From the NCBI GenBank assembly GCA_902470835.1, contig CABRHR010000006.1:1-47621 (forward strand): a DNA stretch of 47,621 bases. The letters run 5' to 3'. This DNA comes from an uncultured Collinsella sp. Lineage in GTDB: Bacteria > Actinomycetota > Coriobacteriia > Coriobacteriales > Coriobacteriaceae. Below are positions 15,318-23,572 of this stretch, piece by piece; the first letter of the stretch is position 1, and each line of letters opens with the position of its first letter. Under the pieces are notes generated by a model. The model was not told the origin of the DNA and searched no databases. It worked only from the letters and a program-made list of their open reading frames with translations. A program made the position numbers and the translations under genes.

Positions 15318-15875
15318 ATGAAAAAGAAGCTGCTGCTTGCGCCCCTCATGGCCGTTTTGGTTGCATGTGTGGTCGTGCTTTCCGGCTGCGGAGGCCCCTC
15401 GATCGAAGAACTCATCACCGAGGACCTTACGACTCAGTTCGATGAGGTCAAAAACGGTGGCGACGATTTCCTCTCTGGTCTGGAAGAGGCTTCGGGCGAC
15501 GAGTTCGAGCAGCTGGGCATCGATCCCAAGGAGTATGCCAAGACCTATCTCGAGGGTTTTGATTACGAGATCGGCGACGTGACGGTCGATGAGGACAAGG
15601 GCGTTGCAACCGCCGAGGTCTCCATCACCTGCAAGTCCATGAACAAGATCGTCGAGGACTTCTCCACCCAGTATCAGGAGAAGGTCGCTGCACTTGACAC
15701 GGCTCCTTCCGATGATGAGCTGTACAAGATGGCCGGCCAGGTGATGGTCGATGTGACCAAGGCCACCGAGCCCAGGAAGACCACGGTTATCTTCAAGTAC
15801 ACCTGCAACGACGACGGCGAGTGGTCTGCCGACGACTCCGTCAACTCCGAGATGATGGATGCAATGCTGAGCTAG
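15318..15875 (+). CDS. Putative lipoprotein (185 aa)
   Basis: Start at the ATG at 15318 with GGGAGGAAC upstream; the frame is open to 15243 but without support. The signal peptide MKKKLLLAPLMAVLVACVVV ends in the lipobox VLSGC with the lipidated cysteine at residue 24. The mature domain is acidic and mostly helical at first (IEELITEDLTTQFDEVKNGG), then a beta-rich part with DVTVDEDKGVATAEVSITCK and TTVIFKYTCNDDGEWSAD. The pattern (Gly-Cys, amphipathic helix, paired strands, C-terminal EMMDAML helix) resembles small secreted proteins of the DUF5105 kind, but this is a weak recognition. Surface-exposed, function unknown. Element D starts five bases after the stop. Confidence 0.85.
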   Translation: MKKKLLLAPLMAVLVACVVVLSGCGGPSIEELITEDLTTQFDEVKNGGDDFLSGLEEASGDEFEQLGIDPKEYAKTYLEGFDYEIGDVTVDEDKGVATAEVSITCKSMNKIVEDFSTQYQEKVAALDTAPSDDELYKMAGQVMVDVTKATEPRKTTVIFKYTCNDDGEWSADDSVNSEMMDAMLS

Positions 15876-15879
15876 GGGA

Positions 15880-16048
15880 GTTACGCGGTTCTACGAACCG
15901 CGTAACGGCTCGACGCTGCGCGGACACCAGAGCGACAACTTGTCATTCAAAGAGGGCGGCATGACCAGAAGGTCTATGCCGCCCTCTTTTCATGCCAATT
16001 TGTTCGCTCTGGTGTCCGCTCGCTGTCCGTCCTCTACCCGCGGTGTTG
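15880..16048 (+). ncRNA. Structured 3'-UTR element D, copy 2 (full length)
   Basis: P1: GTTACGCGGTTC (15880-15891) with GAACCGCGTAAC (15895-15906). P0: CGACGCTGCG (15911-15920) with CGCGGTGTTG (16039-16048), using G-U pairs. P2: GGACACCAGAGC (from 15922) with GCTCTGGTGTCC, longer here than in copy 1 because both sides changed. P3: AGAGGGCGGCAT (15951-15962) with ATGCCGCCCTCT (15976-15987), differing on both sides from copy 1 while the apical GACCAGAAGGTC and the single bulged T are kept. Begins five bases after the lipoprotein stop codon. Confidence 0.75.
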
Positions 16049-16058
16049 CCATTGTTGA

Positions 16059-16097
16059 GGGGCAGCTAAAAGAGCCCCGTCCCAAATTAGCTGCCCC
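16059..16097. repeat. Inverted repeat, family G
   Basis: GGGGCAGCTAA (16059-16069) and TTAGCTGCCCC (16087-16097), exact inverted repeats around a 17-base centre that contains CCCCGTCCC. Single copy in the window. It fills the space between element D copy 2 and family C copy 3. Confidence 0.8.
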
Positions 16098-16108
16098 GTG
16101 CCCATCTA

Positions 16109-16175
16109 AGTTGCGGTGAAATAGGGACTGTTTGGGGGCAGTAGGCCGGTAATCAGTCCCTATTTCACCGCAACT
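16109..16175. repeat. Interspersed hairpin, family C, copy 3
   Basis: Arms AGTTGCGGTGAAATAGGGAC and GTCCCTATTTCACCGCAACT pair perfectly. Compared with copies 1 and 2 the inner stem changed from AGTTCC/GGAACT to AGGGAC/GTCCCT on both sides at once, so pairing is kept. With element D copy 2 and family G it accounts for the whole 317-base gap. Confidence 0.88.
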
Positions 16176-16192
16176 TATTGGTGGGCGGCTCG

Positions 16193-16861
16193 CTAGTCGC
16201 CCAAGATCAGCGAAGTGAGTTCGTCCTGGGTGTCCACTACGTAGTCGGCGCCGGCGGCTTCGAGCTCTGCTCGGCCGCGGAAGCCCCAGGTGACGCCGGC
16301 GCTCTTAAGGCCGGCGTTGTGGCCGGTCAGAACATCGACATTCGAATCGCCCACGTAGAGCGTGGACGTCGGGTTGGCGCCCAGCTCCTCCATCACGTGC
16401 AGCGTGACGGGCGCCTCGGGCTTGGGCGGAAACGCGTCGACGCGACCCTGCACCAGTGCAAAACGATCGGGGCCAAAGTACTTTTCGATAAGCGGGGCCG
16501 CCGAAATATGATCCTTGTTGGTGAGCACGGCAAGCTGAACGCCCGCGGCGCGCAGACGATCGAGCATCTCGACCGTGCCGGCATAGGGCGCGGTGTGGTC
16601 CTCCTTGTGCTCGCCGTAATAAGCCCTAAACTCGGCAAGCGTCTGCTCAAACATTCGGCCGTCGCCCGCGTACTCGGCGGGCATAAAACGCTCAACCAGC
16701 TTGAGCATGCCGTTTCCCACCTTGTAGCGGTACTCGTCCACGGCAAACGTGGGCCAGCCGTGCAGCTCGCAGGTATGGTTGCCGGCTGCCGCCAGATCCT
16801 CGAGCGTATTGAGGATGGTACCGTCCAGATCAAAGATCACATGGGAATAAGCTGCTGCCAT
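16193..16861 (-). CDS. HAD-family phosphatase, phosphoglycolate phosphatase-like
   Basis: A 222-residue HAD hydrolase with the nucleophile motif FDLDGTILNT (D11, D13), motif II in VLTNKD, lysine in PPKPEAP, and motif IV GDSNVDVLTGHNAG. The helical cap between residues about 17 and 85 is the type found in Gph/PgmB enzymes. Start at the ATG at 16861 with GGAG just before it; an extension to 16963 is unsupported. It is the last gene of the minus-strand hyp run, 125 bases after hypE. HAD proteins are promiscuous, so the substrate (phosphoglycolate or another small phosphate) is not certain, and a link to hydrogenase maturation is not implied. Confidence 0.88.
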   Translation of the reverse strand: MAAAYSHVIFDLDGTILNTLEDLAAAGNHTCELHGWPTFAVDEYRYKVGNGMLKLVERFMPAEYAGDGRMFEQTLAEFRAYYGEHKEDHTAPYAGTVEMLDRLRAAGVQLAVLTNKDHISAAPLIEKYFGPDRFALVQGRVDAFPPKPEAPVTLHVMEELGANPTSTLYVGDSNVDVLTGHNAGLKSAGVTWGFRGRAELEAAGADYVVDTQDELTSLILGD

Positions 16862-16986
16862 GGGTGCTCCTGCCGTTTGAGTTGTAAAGCGCACCCCATG
16901 ATACTGGGCTTGCGTGTCGGGCGCGTTTGGAATCTGAACATCTTTAACGGCATCGGGGCGCATCGCGCCAGCGCAAGCCTTTGCCG

Positions 16987-18021
16987 CTAGCAGATCCTGG
17001 GCAGTTGCTCTCCCACGAGCATGTCGAGGATGCGGGTCGATCCCCAGCCGGTGCGCACGCGAACGGCGGGTCGAGCGCCTTCGGCAAGCGGCATCACGCG
17101 ACCGATGATGGCGGCGTTCTTGCCGTAGCGGGCGGCGCGCATGGCCGCTAGCGCCGCGTCGGCCTGCTCGGCTGGCACCACGGCGACCATCTTGCCCTCG
17201 TTGGCAACCTGCAGCACGTCGTAGCCGAGCATCTCGCAGGCGGCCTGCACGTCGGGGCGCACGGGTACGGCGCCCTCGTCAATCTCCATGGCAACGCCGC
17301 TGGCCTGCGCAAACTCGTTGAGCGTGGAGGCCAGGCCTCCGCGCGTGGGGTCGCGGAAGCAGCGCGTGTCGGGGGCGGCGGCCAGCACGTCGGCAATCAG
17401 GTGGTTGAGCGGCGCGGCGTCGCTCTCGATGCTGCTCGAGAACGCCAGGCCCTCGCGCTGGCTCATGATGGCGATACCGTGGTCGCCTAGCGTGCCCGAG
17501 ACCAGGATGACGTCGCCGGGCTGGCAGTTGGCGCCGCTGAGCGTCACGCCCGTAGGAACCTCGCCCACGCCGGCGGTGTTGATGTAGACGCCGTCGGCCC
17601 CGCCGCGCTCGACCACCTTGGTGTCGCCGGTGATGATTTTGACGCCTGCCTCGCACGCCGTCTCGGCCATGGTCTGCACAATCTGACGCAGTTTATCCAT
17701 GGGATAGCCCTCTTCGAGGATAAAGCCGCACGAAAGGTAGCGCACGTTGGCGCCCGAGGTCGCGACGTCGTTGACGGTTCCGCACACGGCGAGCCTGCCG
17801 ATATTGCCGCCGGGAAAGAACTGCGGCGTCACCACAAAGCTGTCGGTCGACATGGCGATGTGCCCGCTCGCGGGCAGGGCGGCGACACCGGCATCGTTGC
17901 CTTCGAGCAGCTCGGGCGACCCAAAGGCATCCAGAAAGACCTCGTCGATAATGCGCTTCATCATCTGCCCGCCGGAGCCGTGGCCCAGCAGGACAGTGCT
18001 ATCGGTGACGCTATGGGACAT
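16987..18021 (-). CDS. hypE: Hydrogenase maturation factor HypE
   Basis: A 344-residue PurM/AIR-synthase-like enzyme. HypE dehydrates the carbamoyl group received from HypF to a thiocyanate on its C-terminal cysteine, the source of the CN ligands of [NiFe] hydrogenase. The N-terminal LLGHGSGGQMMKRII and the final residues PRIC, with cysteine 344 at the very end, are diagnostic. ATP-binding motifs of the PurM fold are visible (STDSFVVTPQFFPGG, DPTRGGLASTLNE). It lies 29 bases after hypD with GGAG upstream of its ATG, so it is co-transcribed with hypC and hypD. Confidence 0.97.
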   Translation of the reverse strand: MSHSVTDSTVLLGHGSGGQMMKRIIDEVFLDAFGSPELLEGNDAGVAALPASGHIAMSTDSFVVTPQFFPGGNIGRLAVCGTVNDVATSGANVRYLSCGFILEEGYPMDKLRQIVQTMAETACEAGVKIITGDTKVVERGGADGVYINTAGVGEVPTGVTLSGANCQPGDVILVSGTLGDHGIAIMSQREGLAFSSSIESDAAPLNHLIADVLAAAPDTRCFRDPTRGGLASTLNEFAQASGVAMEIDEGAVPVRPDVQAACEMLGYDVLQVANEGKMVAVVPAEQADAALAAMRAARYGKNAAIIGRVMPLAEGARPAVRVRTGWGSTRILDMLVGEQLPRIC

Positions 18022-18050
18022 ATCGAAAACTCCAATCGAGGGTGTTTGGG

Positions 18051-19163
18051 CTAGTCATGATAACGATAATGTGCCGCGCAGCTGCCTTCCGAGCTCACCA
18101 TGCACGGGCCAACAGGATGCTCGGGCGTGCAGGCGTGGCCGAACAACGGGCAGTCGCTCGGCGCGATTGCCCCGCGCAGCACGTCGCCGCAACGGCATCC
18201 GCGCGGCTCGACCGTCGGCTCGATCGGAACGTCATAGCGAACGCCGGCGTCAAAGCGCGAGAACTCGGGGCGGATGGAAAGGCCCGAGGCGGCAATCGGT
18301 CCCAGCCCGCGCCACGTGGTATCGCACGGCTCAAACACCTGCTCGACCAGCTGGCGCGCTACGGGATTACCGTCCGCATTGACGCCGCGACGGTACGCGT
18401 TGTCGATCGCGGGCCGCCCCTCAACGACCATCTGCGCTAGCATGCAGATGCCCTGCAGAATATCGACCGGCTCAAATCCGGTAACCACGCCCGGGGTCTT
18501 AAACTCGTCGGCCAAAAAGCCAAAGGGTGCAAGCCCTGTGATGGTGGCGACATGGCCCGGCAGGATAAAGCCGTCGATGGTCGTCTCGGGGTCGTTGGCA
18601 ATCGCGCGCAGCGCCGGTGGCGTGGTCTTGTGGGCGCAATAGACCGAGAAGTTCTGGAGCCCGCGCGCATCTGCCTCTAGGATGGCGGCGGCGATGGTGG
18701 GCGTCGTGGTCTCAAAGCCCACGCCCATAAAGATGACCGGGCGGTCGGGGTTGTGCTCGGCAATATCGAGCGCGTCGAGTGGCGAGTAGACGATGCGGAT
18801 GTCGCGTCCGGCTGCCTTTTGCGCGGCAAGCGAGGTAGACGATCCGGGCACGCGCATCATGTCACCAAAGGTAGTGATGATGGCGCCGTCCATCTTGGCG
18901 AGTGCGATTGCGTGGTCGATGTCGCGGTTCGCGGTAACGCAGACGGGGCAGCCCGGGCCGCTCAACAGCTTGAGCCCCGCCGGCATAATGGAGCGAAAAC
19001 CATAGCGGCCAATGCTCACGGTATGCGTACCGCAGACTTCCATAAGGTTGATACTGCGATCGCCGACAAGCTCATGAATGCGGTCGATGAGCTCGCGAGC
19101 GAGCCGTGGGTCGCGGAATGCCGAAAAGTCGATACCGGAGTGAACCGGTTGCGCCGCCGCCAC
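18051..19163 (-). CDS. hypD: Hydrogenase maturation factor HypD
   Basis: 370 residues. HypD carries a [4Fe-4S] cluster and works with HypC to assemble the Fe(CN)2CO unit. Visible motifs: MEVCGTHT, LSGPGCPVCV, GFETTTPT, PGHVATITG, and the C-terminal cysteine-rich tail (GCRCGDVLRG, CPLFGHAC, GPCMVSSEGSCAA) that binds the cluster. The start is a GTG overlapping the hypC stop by one base (TAGTG), a sign of translational coupling. Cytoplasmic. Confidence 0.97.
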   Translation of the reverse strand: MAAAQPVHSGIDFSAFRDPRLARELIDRIHELVGDRSINLMEVCGTHTVSIGRYGFRSIMPAGLKLLSGPGCPVCVTANRDIDHAIALAKMDGAIITTFGDMMRVPGSSTSLAAQKAAGRDIRIVYSPLDALDIAEHNPDRPVIFMGVGFETTTPTIAAAILEADARGLQNFSVYCAHKTTPPALRAIANDPETTIDGFILPGHVATITGLAPFGFLADEFKTPGVVTGFEPVDILQGICMLAQMVVEGRPAIDNAYRRGVNADGNPVARQLVEQVFEPCDTTWRGLGPIAASGLSIRPEFSRFDAGVRYDVPIEPTVEPRGCRCGDVLRGAIAPSDCPLFGHACTPEHPVGPCMVSSEGSCAAHYRYHD

Positions 19164-19423
19164 TAGTATGCCTCGGCCGGGTTGGTGGCGAGCTGGTCCT
19201 CTTCGACCAGCTCGGTCATGGCGTTGACGAGTTCGAGCGTCTCCTTCGCTTCTTGCTCGTCGACAATCTGGATGCCAAAGCCGGCGTGTACGAGAACATA
19301 GTCGCCCACCTGTGCCGTCGGCACAAGTCGCAGCGATACGGGGCGCTCGATGCCCATCATGTCGACGATCGCCTTTAGGTCGTCGTCGCGTTTGACCACT
19401 TTACCGGGAACGGCAAGGCACAT
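19163..19423 (-). CDS. hypC: Hydrogenase maturation chaperone HypC
   Basis: An 86-residue HypC/HupF chaperone. It begins MCLAVPGKV, whose cysteine 2 binds the iron unit and the hydrogenase large-subunit precursor, and has the family motif VGDYVLVHAGFGI. Near the C-terminus the acidic helix (ETLELVNAMTELVEEDQ) is standard. AAAAGGGAAA upstream is a good ribosome site, and TATAAA close to it may be a -10. It starts 131 bases after hypF and overlaps hypD by one base. Confidence 0.96.
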   Translation of the reverse strand: MCLAVPGKVVKRDDDLKAIVDMMGIERPVSLRLVPTAQVGDYVLVHAGFGIQIVDEQEAKETLELVNAMTELVEEDQLATNPAEAY

Positions 19424-19554
19424 AATGTTTCCCTTTTATACGCTTTGCGCTGGATGGGCGCTTAATAATCCATCAGTTGATGGTAGCGCTCGCGGGGGTT
19501 GCGGGCAAACGCGTTACACCTGTGAGACGGCGGCGCATGGGCTGGCCAAGCAGC

Positions 19555-22008
19555 CTACCGCGATGCGATCTGCGTGAGGCGAGCGCGGGCGACCGCCGCC
19601 TGGCCGTAGGCGATGCAGCCGTCGTTGACGGGCACGGTGCAGGGAACCAAGACGGCAAGACCGGCGTCTTTGAGCTCGCGCGTGAGGAGCCGAAGCAAAA
19701 GTCGGTTCATGAACACGCCGCCCGAGAGTGCGACGGTGTCGATGCCCTCGCGGGCGCAGATCTCGCTTGCGATACGTGCCGATGCGCGTGCAATGACGAT
19801 ATGGAAGCCGAGCGCGAGCCTATCGGGCGATGCGCCGGCTTCAATACCCTCCAAAAGTGCTTCGATGAGCGGTTGGGAATCCAAGATGGTGGAGTCGTCG
19901 ACAGACGTGGGTATGCCTGACTGATAGTCGATGGGGCGGACGGTTCTGCTGCCGAGCGCGTGCCAAGCGGCGGCTTCGAGCTCAATGGCGGGCTCGCCCT
20001 CGTAGGTTGCAGTGCCGCAGATGTCCAAGATCGCCGCCGCGGCGTCAAACAGACGGCCCATACTGCTCGTTCGCGGGCTGTTGATGTTCCGCTTGATCAT
20101 CGTGGTCGTGATACTGCGCGTCTGCTCATCGAGGCCGCCCAGGAGTCCCGCGGCACCCGGATGTTCGAGTAGATCGAGCTCGCTCAGCAGGGCAAAGGCG
20201 TTGCGTCGGGCGTTGCGCACAGATGCGGCGCCACCGGGGAGTGTCCAGGTACGCAGGTGCGCGGTGCGCTCAAAATCGGCGAGGCCGGCGACAAGAAACT
20301 CACCGCCCCAAATGGTTCCGTCGGTGCCAGCGCCCGTTCCATCGAAGGCGATGCCAAGTACGCGCGCATTGGGTGCAAGCTGTCCTGTGGCGATAGCCTC
20401 AGCCATCACGCTCGCGATATGCGCATGATGGTGCTGGACTTCGATAAGCGGCAGATTGCGCTCGCGCGCCTGTTCGCGTGCCCACTGACTCGATAGGTAG
20501 CTGGGGTGCAAGTCGCAGGCCAGCGCGGCGGGCGCTAGGTCAAAAAGGTCTTCCAGTCGCGTGCGTGCCGCATTCCACGCATCGAAAGTCGCACCGTTTT
20601 CGACATCGCCGATATGCTGCGACACAAAACAGGCCGACGTTCCATTCGCGTCTTCGCGCGTGAGTGCGATCGTGGCCTTTTGCTGCGGGCCGCAGGCGAG
20701 CACACAGGGCGCGGCGCTGGCGAGTGCCGGCAGCGGCAACGGCTGCGGGGCGTACCCGCGAGCGCGGCGCACGGGCATAACGACCCCGTCGACCACACGT
20801 ACCACGGAGTCGTCGTAGCGCGAGAGGATCGCGCGGTCATTGCCGAGCAGCGCGTCGGCGATGCCGGCGGCAACGAGATGCTCCCAGGCAAGATCGTCAT
20901 CGGTCTCGATGGGCTCTTCGCTCAAGTTTCCGCTGGTCATAACCAGCGCGTGCATGCCATGCGTTTCTGCCGCGGCAAGCAGCAGATGCTGAAGCGGGGT
21001 ATAGGGGAGCATGACGCCGAGCTCGGGCAGATCGTGCGCAACGGACGGCGCAAGTGCGAGAGCATCGAAGGAATCTCCCATGCCAACACCACGCCGGCGC
21101 AGCAGCACGATGGGGCGGATGCTGCCGGCCAGCAAGTCGCGCTCGGCGTCGTTGACACGGCACAGGCGCTCGGCATCGGTAAGGTCGCGCACCATAACGG
21201 CAAGCGGCTTGTTGCTGCGGCGCTTGTGACGGCGCAGCTCGACTACTGCTTGCTCGTTGGCGGCGTCGCAAGCCAGATGGAATCCGCCCAGGCCCTTGAT
21301 GGCAACAATGCCGCCGGCCTCGAGCAGCTCGACACAGCGCTCGATAATAGCGTCGCTAGACTCGCGCGTGTCGCCGACAGCCGGCGTCGCCTCTGAGCTC
21401 TCGAGCACCATGCCGCCTGCCGCCTCGCGCCAGGTAATATGCGGCCCGCAGTCAAAGCAGGCATCGGGCTGCGCATGAAAGCGCCGGTCAAGTGGGTCGG
21501 CATACTCCGCGGCGCATTCGGGGCACATGGGAAAGCGATCCATAGAGGTGGCCGCTCGGTCATAAGGCAGCGAGCGGATGATGGTAAAGCGCGGGCCGCA
21601 GTTGGTGCAGTTGATAAAGGGGTAGTGATAGCGTCGGTCGGCGGGATCGAACAGTTCGCGCAGGCAGTCGTCGCAGGTGGCGATATCGGGCGAGACGAGC
21701 GTCGTATGCGCAGTCTGGTCCTGTGACGCCACAATGCGAAAGCCCTGTTCATTGGCGGCATCCCAAGTGCCGGGCTCCAAATCCGCAACGTCGACGCGCT
21801 CCACGCGGGCAGCCGCGGGTGCGTGCTCCGACAGCGCGGCGACAAAGCCGTCGACGGCCGCACCCGAGGCATGCGCCTCGACATGCACGCCGTCGCCTGC
21901 GTTGAGCACCCAGCCGCAGATGCCATGCGCCATGGCCTCGCGATACACAAACGGCCGCATGCCAACGCCCTGCACAATGCCCGTCACATGAATATGCACA
22001 TGCCGCAT
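19555..22008 (-). CDS. hypF: Carbamoyltransferase HypF
   Basis: 817 residues, normal for the family. Domains in order: acylphosphatase-like (residues about 1-90, VTGIVQGVGMRPFVYREA), two CxxC-type zinc fingers (CDDCLRELFDP, CTNCGPRF; CPECAAEYADP, CFDCGP), a YrdC-like domain (AIKGLGGFHLACDAAN), and a Kae1-like C-terminal domain with HHAHIASVMAE and VALSGGVFMNRLLL. It makes carbamoyl-adenylate from carbamoyl phosphate and ATP and hands the carbamoyl group to HypE. Start at 22008 chosen for GGGAGAG upstream. It precedes hypCDE in the same direction; hypA and hypB are not in the window. Confidence 0.96.
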   Translation of the reverse strand: MRHVHIHVTGIVQGVGMRPFVYREAMAHGICGWVLNAGDGVHVEAHASGAAVDGFVAALSEHAPAAARVERVDVADLEPGTWDAANEQGFRIVASQDQTAHTTLVSPDIATCDDCLRELFDPADRRYHYPFINCTNCGPRFTIIRSLPYDRAATSMDRFPMCPECAAEYADPLDRRFHAQPDACFDCGPHITWREAAGGMVLESSEATPAVGDTRESSDAIIERCVELLEAGGIVAIKGLGGFHLACDAANEQAVVELRRHKRRSNKPLAVMVRDLTDAERLCRVNDAERDLLAGSIRPIVLLRRRGVGMGDSFDALALAPSVAHDLPELGVMLPYTPLQHLLLAAAETHGMHALVMTSGNLSEEPIETDDDLAWEHLVAAGIADALLGNDRAILSRYDDSVVRVVDGVVMPVRRARGYAPQPLPLPALASAAPCVLACGPQQKATIALTREDANGTSACFVSQHIGDVENGATFDAWNAARTRLEDLFDLAPAALACDLHPSYLSSQWAREQARERNLPLIEVQHHHAHIASVMAEAIATGQLAPNARVLGIAFDGTGAGTDGTIWGGEFLVAGLADFERTAHLRTWTLPGGAASVRNARRNAFALLSELDLLEHPGAAGLLGGLDEQTRSITTTMIKRNINSPRTSSMGRLFDAAAAILDICGTATYEGEPAIELEAAAWHALGSRTVRPIDYQSGIPTSVDDSTILDSQPLIEALLEGIEAGASPDRLALGFHIVIARASARIASEICAREGIDTVALSGGVFMNRLLLRLLTRELKDAGLAVLVPCTVPVNDGCIAYGQAAVARARLTQIASR

Positions 22009-22024
22009 GCGGCTCTCCCTCATC

Positions 22025-22108
22025 AAAACCGACCAAAAAGGGACAGGTTTATTTTGGTAGGTAAAACATCTAAACCTGCCAAAACAAACCTGTCCCTTTT
22101 TGGCAGGT
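22025..22108. repeat. Pair of family B hairpins in opposite orientation
   Basis: Copy 3 (22025-22066: CCAAAAAGGGACAGGTTTAT) and copy 4 (22072-22108: AAACAAACCTGTCCCTTTTT) lie tail to tail between nikR and hypF, inside a presumed operon. The pair itself forms a larger inverted repeat. Confidence 0.88.
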
Positions 22109-22126
22109 GCGCTGCGGGAAATCCCG

Positions 22127-22645
22127 CTACAGTCCTAGGCTTTGTCCGGTGGCGGCACACGTGAGCTCGCCGTGCTTAACGCCGCGCAGCCCCAGCAGGC
22201 GGTCGGCCAGCTCGTAGACGCGCTCGCCGCGACCCTTGAGCGCCAGAATCTCCAAGCAGTTGTGGTGATCCAGATGCACATGCATGGTTGAGACGATCTC
22301 GTCGGTGTAGTCGTGCTGTACCTCGTCCAGGCGGCGCGTCAGATCGCCGGTATGGTGGTCATAGATCATGGTGAGTGAACCGATGACCTGCTCGTCGGGC
22401 GTGCGCATCTGCTCCTTCGCGATCGAGGCGCGAATCAGGTCGCGTACGGCCTCGGAGCGGTTGGCCACGTCACCGCGGCGTGCGATCTGCTCGTCAAAGC
22501 GGCGCAGCAGATCGTCGGGCGCGGTCACCGAAAAGCGGACCAGCTCGGAGCTGGAGCCGGCGCAACGGCAGCTCGCCTGGTCGGCCGGACCGTGCGGATG
22601 CTCGTGCTTGTGGTCGCAGCCGTGCTCGTGCTCGTGCTCGGTCAC
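22127..22645 (-). CDS. nikR: Nickel-responsive regulator NikR with a His-rich N-terminal extension
   Basis: 172 residues. After the extension comes the ribbon-helix-helix DNA-binding domain (LVRFSVTAPDDLLRRFDEQ, residues about 35-75) and the ACT-like nickel-binding domain with H111, H122, H124 and C130 (QHDYT; STMHVHLDHHNC), equivalent to the ligands of E. coli NikR. The first 30 residues contain seven His and three Cys (EHEHEHGCDHKHEHPHG), far beyond a normal NikR of 130-140 residues. Such tails occur in HypB and SlyD as nickel stores, so nickel storage or a second sensing site is a reasonable inference. The start is a GTG one base after the stop of the upstream small gene. It probably controls nickel uptake and this hyp run; I found no GTATGA-N16-TCATAC operator here. 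Confidence 0.92.
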   Translation of the reverse strand: MTEHEHEHGCDHKHEHPHGPADQASCRCAGSSSELVRFSVTAPDDLLRRFDEQIARRGDVANRSEAVRDLIRASIAKEQMRTPDEQVIGSLTMIYDHHTGDLTRRLDEVQHDYTDEIVSTMHVHLDHHNCLEILALKGRGERVYELADRLLGLRGVKHGELTCAATGQSLGL

Positions 22646-22646
22646 G

Positions 22647-22895
22647 CTACACCAGCTTCACGGAGCCGACGGAGTTATGGTCGGCCTCGATGGCGTCCTC
22701 GTAGCCCTCGAGCGCGTCATGCGCCTCGTGCAGCGCAGCCATGGCGGCCTCGAGCTTGGCGCCAATACGCTCCATGTCAAAGTTCTCGGTCGCATGCAGC
22801 AGCTGATGGCTCCACTCGTGGGCGAGCTCGATGGTGTCGTCGACCTGCTTGACGCTCATGGCAAGCTGGCTCATGTTCATTCCAACGTCATGCAT
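22647..22895 (-). CDS. Small helical protein of unknown function, first gene of the nikR-hyp run
   Basis: 82 residues, ATG preceded by AAAGGAG. Nearly all predicted helix, with repeated His and acidic residues (DDTIELAHEWSHQLLHATEN; AALHEAHDALEGYEDAIEAD). The heptad-like spacing suggests a two-helix coiled coil. It is one base upstream of nikR and so tightly coupled to it. I do not recognise a family. Its context points to nickel handling or hydrogenase assembly, but nothing in the sequence proves that. Confidence 0.75.
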   Translation of the reverse strand: MHDVGMNMSQLAMSVKQVDDTIELAHEWSHQLLHATENFDMERIGAKLEAAMAALHEAHDALEGYEDAIEADHNSVGSVKLV

Positions 22896-22965
22896 GGGAA
22901 TCTCCTTTTGTACGGGGCAATCCAGTGGTTCAGATTCTACTACGCCCGCCCCGGGCGCCGCCGCA

Positions 22966-23003
22966 TAAGAAAACGGGTGCGAGTCCGTCTGACCCGCACC
23001 CGT
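22966..23003 (-). terminator. Intrinsic terminator after trxA
   Basis: On the minus strand ACGGGTGCG (22995-23003) pairs with CGCACCCGT (22973-22981), followed by TTTCTTA. It separates trxA from the nikR-hyp run. Confidence 0.8.
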
Positions 23004-23115
23004 TCACTGGGGGCTGTTTGTGTCTACCATACTATCCGTGGTCGCGCGCCCTGCACCCGGCACTCCGGCGAGCGGTGCAAAACCGCTCATGGACGGCAGA
23101 TACGTAACAAGCGTA

Positions 23116-23436
23116 TTACAGATGCTTCTCCAGCAGCGCCTGAAGCCTCGCCTTGGGCAGTGCGCCGACCGAGCGGTCAACCTCTTCGCCGTTCTTAAAG
23201 ACGATCAGCGTAGGGATGCTCATGACGCCAAACTTCATAGCCAGGTCCTGGTTGTCATCGACGTTGCACTTGGCCACGGCAAGCTTGCCGGCCAGCTCGT
23301 CGGCAAGCTCGTCCACGATGGGCGAGAGCGAACGACACGGCCCGCACCACGGGGCCCAAAAATCAACCAGCACGGGCAGGCTGTCGTTAACGATGGAATC
23401 GAAGTTCTCGGGGGTAATCTGCTTAATGTCAGCCAT
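23116..23436 (-). CDS. trxA: Thioredoxin
   Basis: 106 residues, typical thioredoxin length. The redox motif WCGPC (C31, C34) is in DFWAPWCGPCRSLSP and the cis-proline is in MSIPTLIVFKNG. It reduces disulfides in cytoplasmic proteins. The start is the ATG at 23436 with GGAGGTCACT just before it; the frame extends to 23520 without support. It is separated from the nikR-hyp run by a terminator and divergent from the next gene, so it is probably transcribed alone. Confidence 0.95.
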   Translation of the reverse strand: MADIKQITPENFDSIVNDSLPVLVDFWAPWCGPCRSLSPIVDELADELAGKLAVAKCNVDDNQDLAMKFGVMSIPTLIVFKNGEEVDRSVGALPKARLQALLEKHL

Positions 23437-23572
23437 AGTGACCTCCATAATGCGACGCGGCTCGGCCGCGTAAAACTCAGTACGACCGTGCTTATACCCA
23501 GCGGCCCGCAAAGCAACCACTCGCGGGCGGCTCTTTTATATAATGGTGGGCACGCAAACGATTGGAGAGCGC

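Noticed and set aside
16193..22895. Hydrogenase structural genes next to the hyp run
   Set aside because: I searched the neighbouring frames for [NiFe] large- and small-subunit motifs and found none; only maturation genes, NikR, the small protein and a HAD phosphatase are here.
22896..23115. tRNA gene near the trxA terminator
   Set aside because: A GC-rich segment with a hairpin was seen, but no cloverleaf with T-loop GTTCGA and matching acceptor stem. No other tRNA candidates were seen in the window either.
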